From: Cavenderia fasciculata
Lineage: Eukaryota; Evosea; Eumycetozoa; Acytosteliales; Cavenderiaceae
NCBI RefSeq assembly: GCF_000203815.1
Contig: NW_004457736.1
Location: 124,001-188,000, forward strand
Length of the DNA stretch: 64,000 nucleotides
Reading direction: 5' to 3'
A model generated the notes under the pieces. The model made no database searches. It had not been told where the DNA came from and saw only the letters and a program-made list of their open reading frames with translations. How positions within the stretch are numbered: position 1 is the first letter of the stretch; the number at the start of each line of letters is the position of its first letter. Positions 10,066 to 21,484 of this stretch are shown piece after piece. A program made the position numbers and the translations under genes.

Positions 10066-12214
10066 TTAATTGTTGACCAAAGGATTATTACCATTTGGAA
10101 TGTGGAAAATATTCTTTTGAAGTTGACCCATGTCTTTGGTGTTTCTTCTGATGATGTTGGCAAATGTGTCTGGTTCGCAGTGAGCGTTGACACGCTTCAT
10201 CCATGGTTGTTCGTACCAGAATCTATCACCCTTTCTAGTACGCTCGAATTGCTCAGTGATCAAACGATGGAATGTTTGTCCAACGGCACCATTTCCGATG
10301 TGGTCTTCGGATAGACCACCGGTGAACAACTCTACGTTATCTACTGTCTTGTAGGCAGCCTCGAGACGTTGTTGGATAACTGGATCACTAGTAATGTCTG
10401 AGAAACTGTTGACAGGTTGGAATCCGAGTGACTTGCGGACAGTGTTGTAGGTGGCGATACCGTGGTCACGTGAACGTTGGAGGTTACGACTGGCAAGATC
10501 CATGCCACCGGCACCTGGACGACCAAACAAAAAGTTACGTAGATCGGAAATCATGTAAATGTCTACACTCTCTTCTTGCTTGTAACTCAATCCTCTGATG
10601 ACATTCTCCATGCCTTGTTCCTCCAACCACTTTGGGTTAAAGTAGCTGTCCTTGAGAGGAAGGGGTTGGTTGTAGGTGCCATCGGCGTTGACACTCTCGA
10701 TGGTGGGGCCAACTTCAGAATGACCAAAACGGAATGCAACAGTTGTGAACTCGTTGGATATTTGTGCATTGACTTCGTCATCGTAACCCGAATAAGGTGG
10801 CAAGGACTCTCCCAACAATGATGGTAAATATCTGAATAAAAAAACAAAAAACAAAAAGTGTCAGTGATGTCACTAGTAGCAAAAGAGGAAATATGAATCG
10901 GGATAGAATATCTTTGATGATTCATCAAACCCCCGCAAATTCGCAACGAAATGGGTCGAGCAATGAACCGGTTCAAAAAATCAACTTGTTCTTTTTTTTT
11001 TTTAAAAAGTATCCATCCTTTTTTCGTAATCATTTTCCTTTAATCATTCCTTTGTCATTTCTACTTACTCTTCATAGGTAATTTGTTGGATGTTTTCAAT
11101 GACGCATGATCTAGCCATTTGGAATACCTTTTCGTCTTCAAATGAAGGGTTGTCTCTGACGATCTTTCTTGCCATTCTATTGTGTTCTCTCAACCAAATG
11201 TTGTGTACAACAGTGAGACCTGGATTTTCATTACCACGTCTTTCACCCAATGAAAACAATTGATCAATTGGGTATCTACGAGCATCATTATCCATTTCCA
11301 AACCAGCAATTCCCTTTGGTGGGAATTCTCCCTTTTCTCCTAAATCTGTTAATTTCATTTCACCATTCTTAAACTAAAAAGAAAAGAAAATATAACTGTA
11401 TTAATAACTTCCTATATTTTCTTTTTTGTTTTAAAAACATACAGCTCTTAAAAGGTTAACTCTTGCTTTGAAAACTCCATAAACTGGTTTGGCATCGATG
11501 TAGGCTGAAAGACTGTTGACTTGTTCCATACAAAGATTGTTTTCTTGTCTGGTAGAGAATGGAGTGGAGCAATCAACTTCAGTGACTCTTGTTCTAAAAT
11601 ATGGTAAAGTTTTGTTTCCTTCACAAGATGGATCAAATACTTTATCACATTGTGGTACCTTTACTGGGTATTTACCATTGGTTGGTGTTGGTAATGCATG
11701 AGCCATATTATGAATTAAAAACTAAGTAAAAGAAAAGAAAAGAAATATTTTAATAAAACCAATAATAATAATAAATAAACAAACAATTATATATATTTTT
11801 TAGATACGTACTTGACCCCACATATTAAACATATCAGATAATAATTCCTTTGATGGAACTGGTGATTGTTGATCACAAACAATATTACTAACTTCTCTTG
11901 ACAATGGAATAGACAAGGTTGGATAGTCATCTGGGTTAAAGAATTGTTGTTGTGCAACTCTAATAAAAGGTTCATAAATTTCTCCTTGATTTGGATTGAT
12001 TAAATTGTTATTTGATCCATCATAGGATCTCCATTCTAAAAAAAATAAATAAAAAATAAATAGAGAGAGAGATTAATCAAATGAATGGTTATTGTTTTGA
12101 ATGTGATTTCTTTTCATTATACATACCAGTAGATTCTCCATTAGTAAATGGATAGAGTAAACATAAAATACAAAATACTGACAACAGAGTCAGTTTTTGA
12201 CTTGTACCATTCAT
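10066..12214 (-). CDS. Secreted haem peroxidase (peroxinectin-like, animal peroxidase superfamily)
   Basis: Five exons at 12127-12214, 11812-12035, 11443-11721, 11069-11373 and 10066-10831 close in frame to 553 aa. A signal peptide occupies residues 1-25 (LTLLSVFCILCLLYP). The distal-haem motif is WGQFLIHNM, where animal peroxidases have WGQFLDHD: the distal His is kept, but the Asp that esterifies haem is Ile and the calcium-ligand Asp is Asn. The fold motif SAYIDAKPVYG, the RRGNENPGL segment and the proximal-His motif LREHNRMA are present, as is RSRDHGIATYN. Such enzymes use hydrogen peroxide to oxidise halides or phenolics and are usually secreted or phagosomal. It is divergent from the PEX22-like gene. 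Dictyostelium has a peroxinectin gene (poxA) of similar length; orthology is not proven here. Confidence 0.88.
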
Positions 12215-13035
12215 GGTGGTAAAGTTTGATCGATTGGTGTACAAATAGAATTGAATGACTATATATATCTATCCTCTATTTAAATAAAGAGAACGAGTAA
12301 GTAATTAAAAATATTATAGATTTCTAAACAAGACATAATATAAAATGAAAAGTAGTAATTATTCTTTTTTTTTAATAATATAGTCAAAAAGTGGATATTA
12401 TACTTGTAGATAATAATAATAACAAAATACCAATGAATAATGATGATAAGAATGAAAAGTCAGGGCACGCATGTGTGTTTAAATAGGGTCACTTCCATCC
12501 ATACTACTTTTCGTCGATATATATATGAGTGTTGTTTTTAAATATTTTAAAATCAACATCATCAGATTAGATTGTAGACAGACTAACACACACTCTCATT
12601 GAGAGTTGAAAGTGGAGTTGAATATAAACAAAAATTAGGTGAAGGTGGTGGTGCCAACATCATAAATAGTAGTTGAGATGTGGTAAAAAGGTGGAAAGAG
12701 GGAGGGAGGGAGAGGTATGGAAACATGAAAATAAAAAATAAAAAATAAAATAACAAAACTACTCTTTTCACAAGTACTTACAAAGTTATTAATAAACTGT
12801 TATTATTGTTATTATTATTTTTCCAATCTTTTCGGGGAGTAATAGATAGATAAGAGATATTAAAAAACAGCAAGTTGAACTTGAATTTCATATGCATTTA
12901 TTTCTTTCTTCAAAACACCACTTCACATGTATGTTTCAGCTGACTCCCAAATCGAAATAGTAGAAATGTTTTTCAATGTGTTATTGAAAGATTAACATGT
13001 ACATACAACACATGCTATGCTATACTAGTTACTAA
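12215..13035. other. Divergent intergenic region, peroxidase / PEX22-like
   Basis: This 821-bp region lies between two head-to-head genes. It has a TATATATA element at about 12258-12270 for the peroxidase, AATAAT microsatellites and a GC-richer stretch at 12440-12480. It probably holds both promoters. No coding sequence is seen. Confidence 0.55.
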
Positions 13036-14186
13036 ATGAGTCAAAGTAATAACAACAATAATAACCATAATAATAATAATAACGATAATAATAATAATAA
13101 TAATGGAAGAGATTCGAGAATAAACAAAATAAAGTTGATAGCACTACTGCTGTTCTCTTCTAGGAGACGGAGTGGAGTCTTTTACTTATCGATTATACTG
13201 GTGGCACTACTCATTGTACTACTGAGAAGAAGATTTACTACGTGGATAGTAAGGTTGTTTGGTGCAGGTAGAAGATGGCTTGGAATAAGTAGTAAAGAGA
13301 ATCAACAACAACAACAACAACAAGAGATTACTGCAAGCAATCAATCATCATCTTATTTTATTGAAGGTGATTCACCAACACCAGGTTATCAACCATCACC
13401 TCCAAGAGACAAGAGAAAGAAGGAAGAGGAAAAGAAACAACCAATTGTACAGAAAATACCTTTTAATCAAATTAAAAGTAAAAAGATATCTATATCTACT
13501 ATAAATGTATGTATACGATACATGTACTCATTGATAGATGCTTGATTGAGATATTATTAGATTATTAAACATGATACACTTTGACATACCATATATTTAG
13601 GTAATAATTGAAAAGACGGTACATTATGAATCACCATCGGATCGAAGAATATGTAGTTATAAATTTATGGAATCTGAAAAGCAGGCATTGATTAAATTAA
13701 CATCACAATGCGATATTTACCTCATGACAATGATTGAAGATGATAGTGAAGAAGATAAAATTAAATCCATTTTAAAGGATAGTGGAATATTTGATAATGG
13801 TTTAAATCCTCATGTATGATTATGTCATTCAATTGTTTATAATAATAATAATAATGATGAAAAATATTAGTATTAATATTAATAATTATTTAATTGTTAT
13901 CTAGAAAATACTATTTTGTTCAACGACACAAGGAAGAGCACATATGTCAAGACATCTTGAATGTTTGATGCACATTGACGACGATTACCAAGTCTTATCA
14001 ATGTTGAAACCACATGTTCAACATTTACTACACATTGACGATGGAAATAATACTACTTCAACTACTTCTACTTCCACTGCCAATAATAGTGCTTCTTCAG
14101 TGGTCGTTCCAACCAACAACAATCAACAACAACAAGGAAAGTTCTCAATTTCTGCAACTCCTTCACTTCACGAGTATTTTAATTAA
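13036..14186 (+). CDS. pex22: PEX22-like peroxisomal membrane anchor
   Basis: Three exons at 13036-13506, 13601-13813 and 13905-14186 give 321 aa. After a poly-Asn start, one hydrophobic segment at residues 48-63 is followed by an Arg-rich stop (LLRRRF). A Q/S/P-rich charged linker follows, then a soluble domain from about 150. Exon 3 opens with KILFCSTTQGRAHMSRHL and continues to MHID and LLHID, which closely resembles the C-terminal FC.T..GR..FVR...WHID block of plant and animal PEX22. In those organisms PEX22 tethers the ubiquitin-conjugating enzyme PEX4 to the peroxisome for PEX5 recycling. The assignment rests on that block plus topology; the N-terminal part is too divergent to help. Confidence 0.68.
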
Positions 14187-15458
14187 AAAATTAAAAATCA
14201 AATTAATTAATATTATATTATTTAAAAATATTTATTTTTAAAATGATCTCCCAAACAGTGAAGAGGCATTTCAGTTGGGGGTGGGTATGAAAATCGAATT
14301 TCAAGGTTTTGATGCACAAAAGGTTTTTTTATTTATTTTTATTTTTTCGTCTTTGTACGAGGATCTACTGCGCTGTTGCTGAACAAGGAGGGGTTTCCTC
14401 ATAGAAAGATAAATATAGACAGACAGGTGTACTTGTTAAAAATAAGAGATATATATATTATATCTTTTTTATTATCTATTTAATCCTATTACTACACAAA
14501 GTTTATTATTTCCCACATAGAGAGGTGATAATGAATTTAACGTTCACATCTCACTAACATTTATTCAAATCGATCGACAGAGACAGTTTTCTTTCTTTCT
14601 ACCATCCCGCTTTCATAAAAAGTAGTAAAGGTAATTATCACTTTATCTATCTATCTATCTCTATCCATCACTTTTATTTTAAATATGTTAGCACGTTTGT
14701 TTATACCGATGATGTTTGTTCACTTCGTTTCAAACGAAGAAAAAAGAAAAAAAAACGAGGCGACACCACTCCATTTTAAGAGATAATCGGAGCTAGCTGT
14801 CATCTACAAAGGCAGTGAGACTAATCAGATGATGTGTATGGTTGTCTATAGTTTTAATTTAACATATTCTTATTTTTTTGTTTGTGTTACTGTACAGACA
14901 AGACACAAATATAATCAACCTTTAAAAAAAAAAAACAAACAAACAAAAGGGTGGTGTATTTGATTTTATTTTTATCTTTCGTTCTCTCCTCTCTCTCTGT
15001 ACCCCCCACTATATTCTATCCTACACCTACCTACATACCAACTCGGTTACTAATCCATCCAATTTATTTCTTCTATCATCATATGCCTGGTATATATATA
15101 TATATATCAATATTATATATCACTGGCTCCATCTCCTCTTTCTCCATAATTATAATAATTAAATATATATATAGAAATATAATAGCTTTCTTATAACAAC
15201 ATCAGGAATTAAGCAATAATAACAACAACCACAATAATAATAATATATTATAATATTGCAGATATATATAATCCTTTTTTTTCGTTGTATTAGTAATAAT
15301 AGTCATTAATATCAGCTGAACGTATTATTAGATATTAATAACATTAGTATTACATATATATATATTATTCCTTGACACATATTGTTTATAATCTTTTTTA
15401 AAAGTTATAATACAAGAGAGAAGATAAGAAGAAGAGGAGCCTAAATACTTAATCAATC
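14187..15458. other. Intergenic region upstream of the P-type ATPase
   Basis: This 1.27-kb region has an AT-rich 3' flank of the PEX22-like gene, CTAT and TATATA microsatellites, and a pyrimidine-rich stretch at 14960-15060. A possible 81-codon frame at 14951-15196 is hydrophobic low-complexity DNA and not credible. The right part carries the ATPase promoter and 5' UTR. Confidence 0.5.
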
Positions 15459-15610
15459 ATGGATCCTTCATCATCTTCTACGCCAACAACATCCCCAGAT
15501 CAAGAGGAATCACCTCAAGAACAACCAAATCCTGGTAGTATCATTGATCAAAAAGAACCATCACCAACACAACAAACACAACAAAAAACAGATTTGGAAC
15601 AATTATTTGT

Positions 15611-15672
<62 letters not shown>

Positions 15673-18600
15673 TGAATAATGATAATTATTATCAAAATTC
15701 TGTAACACTTCCAAACCCAAATAGAGAAGGTGGACAATCCAGATTATCAATGGAAACACTTAGTAGATTAATGTCACAAAACAAGAATTCGAATGCGACA
15801 TCATCTACGACCATTTCTGGAGCTGGTGCAACAACATCCTCCTCTGGTTCAAGTTCCTCATTATCACCACCACCAGTACAAAAGCAACATGGATACACCT
15901 TTCAAGCTGGTGACGGAAAGGAACTGCGTAAAAAACTCCAACGTGCCCGTAATGGGTCTGTTGGTGGCAGTGGCCATCCAAAGTTGGCTATCGACACTTT
16001 TGGAACCTCCAAGGAGATTCCACAATTCTATCACGAAATCAAGTATCAAATTGGCGAACGTAGACAACGTACCGATACCGATGCCTCCAAACTCCCTCAA
16101 CAATCCTCTTTGACCACCATCCAGAGAGGACAATTCATTGATATTCCACTTAGGGATTTGTCACGACCATCCACTGGAAATACTATACATGCACAACAGG
16201 TCCTCTCTCCCCCAACTGGCCCTGCTCTTACCATTGAACCAACTCCAATCACTGGTGTTGCCCCTACTTCACCCGAAAAACCAGCTGCCGATACTCCCCT
16301 ATCCACCAAGGACAAGGCAAAGGTCAAACAAAAAGCTGCTGAATATGATGTAGACGAACATGAATTTTCTTTAGAACAATTAGCTATAAAATTTGGTACA
16401 AATATTAATCTTAGTGATCCATCTCAAAGTCAAGTAAGAACAAAAACATGTATTTATTTATTTATTTATTTGTTTCTAACTATTTATTTATTTATTTTTT
16501 ATTGTTTAGGGTCTAAGACAAGAAGATGCAGCAACTTTATTATTAAGATATGGTAAAAATGTATTGAAACCACCAAAACAAACACCATGGTTTGTTCAAT
16601 TATTTTTATGCTTTACCAACTTTTTCATGATTTTGTTGGAAATTGCTGGTGCACTTTGTTTTATCGCCTATGCTTTGGATACTTCACAAAGAGTCAATTT
16701 GTATCTTGGTTGTGTACTTTGGGCAATCGTCATCTTTACTTGTATGTTGACATTTGCTCAAGAAAGACAAAGTAGCAATATTATGAACTCGTTTAAGAAT
16801 CTATTACCACAAAGCTGTCGTGTTGTCCGTGATGGCTCTGAAACTAAAATTCCAGTAGAAGATGTTGTCATTGGTGACGTTGTAGTTGTTAGTGCTGGTG
16901 ACAAGGTAAAAAGAAAAAAGAAAAAGAAAAAAGAAAACTTATTCAAACTAACCAAATTAATTATATTTATTATTCTTTTTTTTAGGTACCAGGAGATATT
17001 AGAGTTATAACATGTAGTAGTATGAAAGTAGATAATTCATCATTGACAGGTGAAAGTGAAGCACAGTCATGTACGGTAACATGTACTGATGACAATCCAC
17101 TCGAATCACATAATCTTGCTTTCTATGGTACTTTGGTGATGGATGGATCTGCACGTGGTGTAGTTATCCGTACCGGTACCAATACACTGATTGGCAAGAT
17201 TGCCGATCTTGCCTCCAACACAGAGACGACCGAGACAACACTCCAAATCGAAACCAAGAGATTTGTCCACTTTATCGCCATTCTCGGTATCTCTATGGGT
17301 ATCATCTTTTTCGTCATTGGTTTTGGTGTTGGTTTGCAGCCAATTCCAAATCTTATCAATGTCTTGGGTCTCATTGTTGCCAACGTGCCAGAAGGTCTAC
17401 CATCGACCATCACGGCATGTCTAACAGTCACAGCCAGACGTTTATCCAAACGTAATGTCTATGCCAAAAAGTTGGAATCCATCGAAACACTCGGATCCAT
17501 CACACTGATTGCTTCGGACAAGACAGGTACTTTGACTCAAAATCGTATGACTGTCAGTCACATGTGGTACGACGGTACCATTGTCAAGGCCATCGACGAC
17601 GGTGCTACAGTCGGTCGTGAAATGTTTAACAAGAATTCAACCACCTGTGCTGAATTGCTCAAGATTTGTGCCAATTGTAATCGTGCCGACTATGACAAGC
17701 TCTTGGAGGGTAACATGGAACGTCAAATTGACCAACGTCTCATCCTCGGTGATGCCTCTGAAAGTGCCCTCGTACGTCTCTGTGACAAGAATGACCCGAT
17801 TGTCGAAGTACGTGCTGCCAATCCAAAGGTATTTGAAATTCCATTCAATTCTGCCAACAAATGGCAACTCTCTATTCACAAGAGTACCAATCCAGCCAAC
17901 ACATCGCGTGTTCTCATGATGAAGGGTGCCCCAGAAATTATCATCTCCAAGTGCTCCAAGATCATGATCGATGGCAAAGAAGTAGAGATTGACGACAAAT
18001 GGAGAAACGACTTTACCCAAGCCTATGAAGCTCTTGGTAGTATGGGTGAACGTTGTCTTGGTTTCGCCCGTATCATTCTCGATCAATCTGAATACGGTCC
18101 AATGCATGACAATCTCTATGATGCTCAAACTCTTAATTTCCCAACCTCTCAATTGACCTTTGTTGGTCTTTGTTCTCTATTGGATCCACCACGTGAAAAT
18201 GTTCCATTTGCTGTTCATCAATGTAAAACTGCTGGTATCAAAGGTAAATAGAAAAAGAAATATATATATACAATTAAATATATAGTTTACTTATTATTAT
18301 TATTTTATTATAGTTATTATGGTTACAGGTGATCATCCAATTACAGCTAAAGCAATTGCTAAAAAGGTTGGTATTATTTCATCGCCAACAGCTGAAGATA
18401 TTGCAGAACAAAAGGGAATTCCACTTGACCAAGTTGATGATAGTGAAGTCAAAGCTGTTGTGTTGCATGGTGCTCAAATCCGTGAATTGACTGACAAGGA
18501 TTGGGATCGTGTACTTGCCAAGAGTGAGATTGTGTTTGCTCGTACCTCACCACAACAGAAACAACAAATTGTTGAAAATGCCCAAAAGAGAAAGGAAGTA

Positions 18601-19536
18601 GTCGCCGTCACTGGTGATGGTGTCAATGATTCGCCAGCACTCAAAAAGGCAGATATTGGTGTTGCCATGGGTATCGTCGGATCAGATGTCGCCAAGGAAA
18701 CAGCCGATATTATCTTGTTGGACGATAACTTTGCCTCAATTGTCGCCGGTATCGAAGAGGGACGTATTATTTTTGATAATCTCAAGAAATCTATTGCCTA
18801 TACATTGTCGCATGCTGTTCCTGAAATTGCACCTTTCCTCCTCAACATTATTGCTGGTATCCCACTTGCCATTACTTCGTTTTTGATTCTCTGTATCGAT
18901 CTCGGTACCGAGTTGGCTCCAGCCATTTCATTGGCCTACGAAACTGGTGAAAAGGACATTATGACACGTAAACCACGTCAGCTCGGTGTCGATCATTTGG
19001 TGACCACCAACCTCTTGTCCTACTCGTATCTCCAAGCTGGTCCAATCGAAGCTATTGCCTCATTCCTCAACTTCTTCTTGGTCATGGCCTCCTATGGATT
19101 CCGTCCACAAGATCTTCCCTACACTGCTAAAGATTATTTCCAAGAAGGTGCTCCAGACTTTGTAACCAGCGATGGTGTCGCTCGTAACGCTCACTACCAA
19201 CTCACTGCACTCGAAGAGGCTCAGACAGCCTACTTTATGACATTGGTCATGTGTCAATTCTTTAACCTCATCACCAACAAGACTCGTGTCGTCCCCGTCT
19301 GGCGTCATGGCATGAAGAACATGTTTGTCAATTTCGGTCTTGTCATTGAGGCTGGTATCCTTGTCTTTATCATCTACACTCCATTTGTCCACAATATTAT
19401 CGAAAACGCTTCCGTCCCTGGAATCTACTGGGCATTCCCACTTCCAATCATCTTTTGTCTATTTGCTTGGAACGAATTAAGAAAGAGAATTGCTTTTGAT
19501 CATAATTTCGAAATATCAAAGGCTTTAGCTTTCTAA
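15459..19536 (+). CDS. Type IIC P-type ATPase (Na+/K+- or H+/K+-ATPase alpha-like) with long N-terminal extension
   Basis: Four exons at 15459-16433, 16510-16905, 16986-18243 and 18314-19536 close in frame to 1,283 aa. Residues 1-315 are Gln/Asn/Ser/Pro-rich with an Asn run at about 54-71. The ATPase proper starts near DVDEHEFSLEQLA. Visible motifs are the actuator TGES at 478-481, M4 PEGLP with Glu593, the phosphorylation motif DKTGT with Asp635, the hinge TGDGVNDSPAL, and M6 CIDLGTELAP. The vertebrate Na,K pump has DLGTD at that last site, so the second M6 acid is Glu here. The body is close to the usual 1,000 aa; the extra 300 residues are unusual. The protein probably exports Na+ or H+ in exchange for K+ at a cell membrane. 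No beta subunit is in the window. Codons in the exon interiors are strongly C-ending, suggesting high expression. Confidence 0.92.
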
Positions 19537-20037
19537 AAAAAGAAAAAGAAAGAAATATTAATAATAATAGAAAACAAATTTAATTAATTAGATTGATAGA
19601 TAATAAATAACAAAAACTTTTGTTATCAAAAAAAAAAAAAAAAAGAAAATCATTTATATTCTGTTCTATTTGTTTGTTTGTTTGTTATATATTTAAATAA
19701 CGATATTTTATTTAAAATTGAAATAATTATATATGATACAAGGGAAAACAGTATTTGATTGATGTTAAATATATCATCAAATGCAATGTTTGGAAAATCC
19801 ACTAACTGGATAGTGGACAGAGAGAGAGAGGGAGAGGGAGAGGATTTAGTGATTGTTATTCAAGAATTAAGGGAAATTCTTTTTTTGATTGTGTCGTCAC
19901 TTGTTGTTTTGGTGTTGGTTATTGTTAATATTCTTATATTCCATTTCTTATTAATAATTCTATATAAATATATATATCCTATATATATCTATTTGTCTTG
20001 TTTGTTTTTCTTTTTTTGTTATTTTTGTTTGTTATTT
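19537..20037. other. Convergent 3' intergenic region, ATPase / AIG1-like GTPase
   Basis: This 501-bp region is AT-rich with A18-type and TATATA runs and an AGAGAGGGAGAGGG patch at about 19820. A 95-codon plus-strand frame from ATG 19762 could encode a hydrophobic peptide, but it is mostly T-rich chance sequence. AATAAA-like polyadenylation sequences lie on both strands. Confidence 0.5.
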
Positions 20038-21484
20038 TTAGATTTTTAATAAATTTGGAAGATTACCATAACGATCCAATTTTCTACCCCAACTTTCCAA
20101 AATCTTTGCAACTGTACCCTTGCCGAGTTGATCAAAAGGAGGTACTACGAATAGTTTTAAAATTTCAGCCAGATTGTCAAACACACCACGTTCACGATCT
20201 TGTTGATCGCCACGATGCGACTTTGATGGTTTATTCTTGGCGCGAAGATGACCCATAAACAAAAAAGCTGTTTTTGGGTCGACCATACGCAAGAGACCAC
20301 TAATTAAAAGATGAAGACATGGGGTTCCATCGATGAGGATACGTTGACCCTGTTCGTTACGACGACATCTTCTACTATTTTCCATGGCATAGACCGATAT
20401 GTTTTTGGGTGTGTATCCATCGTCTTGTGGCAGCGATTGGAGGATATGTGTAAAGAATTTTTTGAATTGGATCGAACGGTCGTCCAAATGCTTGCGCCAT
20501 GGGCCAATCTCATCCTCTTCATCGAAACCGTCGTAGCAACTGTCGGGAAGGGGACTGTTGGCATAGGTGAGGACAACGGCAGCGTTACGCCACAACTGTG
20601 GACCGAGTTTCTCTGTGAATTGGTTGATGACGAGCTGATGGGCACCATCGAAACGTGTCTCTGTAAACTTCTCGACAAACAACACACAGTGGATGGTCTT
20701 GCCCGAGAGATAACGCTGGATCTTTAACATGTTGGCCGAATCGACTTCGTCACCTTGCGAGTCCAAGAAACCCGGTGTATCTATAATGTTGAGTTTGAAT
20801 CCGTTGACGTTACGCGAATAGGTGAATGGTTCTTGTGTGCAACTCTCGCTGCTATGCACTGGAATATCAATACCAAAGACAGTGTTTAGAGTGCTGGATT
20901 TACCTACACCTGTACGACCCAGCAACAATACGTTGCATTCATTTTGAACGCCTTTAAGTACCGCCAACATCTCTTGCAACTCTTCTGTGGTCTCTTTTTC
21001 AATACCACCCTCTCCTTCTATTGGTTCCTCCAATATCGAAAGGAATGGGTCATAGTCATCGCCAATCTCACTGACTTCGTCGTTTGTATTGTTGGATGTA
21101 TCTGTTGCAGTGTGTGTATTTGATAGCGAGTTGGTAATCTCTGACATGGATGTCAAAGATAGGCTACCTGCGTCGTGTGATGAAACTCTTCCAGAGTTTG
21201 GTGTTTGTGGACTCATCTTTATCTCTTCCATTTGATGTTTATGTTTTGATGACGAAGATGATGATGATTTTTTAGATGTTGATGAAGACGATGACGATGA
21301 TGAAGATGATTTCTCTTTTTCTTTAGTCAATGTCTTTTCCTTTTCTTTTGATGCTCCATTTCCAGTTGATGAAACTGGTTTTTTCTTTTTAAAAAGTAAC
21401 AATAATAATTAATAATTAATTTGGATTCAATCATGGATGGTTGTTGATTTATCTTACATTTTTGTATGGATTAATATTAAACAT
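20038..21484 (-). CDS. AIG1/Toc34-like GTPase with Lys/Ser-rich N-terminus
   Basis: A 27-nt first exon at 21458-21484 (MFNINPYKN) is joined by GTAAG...AAAAG to a long exon at 20038-21384; the total is 457 aa. No ATG lies at the 5' edge of the long open frame, which is why the mini-exon is needed. Residues 10-130 are Lys- then Ser-rich. The GTPase follows, with P-loop LGRTGVGKSS, G3 motif DTPGF, and a TYANSP segment where septin/AIG1-type proteins carry G4. This places it in the AIG1/Toc34/GIMAP branch. No clear C-terminal membrane anchor is seen, unlike most of that group. The role is unknown; relatives act at organelle membranes. The mini-exon is an inference from splice signals and frame, and another upstream exon is possible. 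Confidence 0.78.

Noticed and set aside
15541-15759. Minus-strand poly-Tyr frame opposite the ATPase
   Set aside because: It is the reverse reading of the AAT (poly-Asn) tract in the ATPase exon.
19759-20049. Plus-strand 95-codon hydrophobic frame behind the ATPase
   Set aside because: T-rich and TATATA-rich DNA produces Leu/Ile/Phe/Tyr by chance; it overlaps the 3' end of the convergent GTPase gene and shows no domain.
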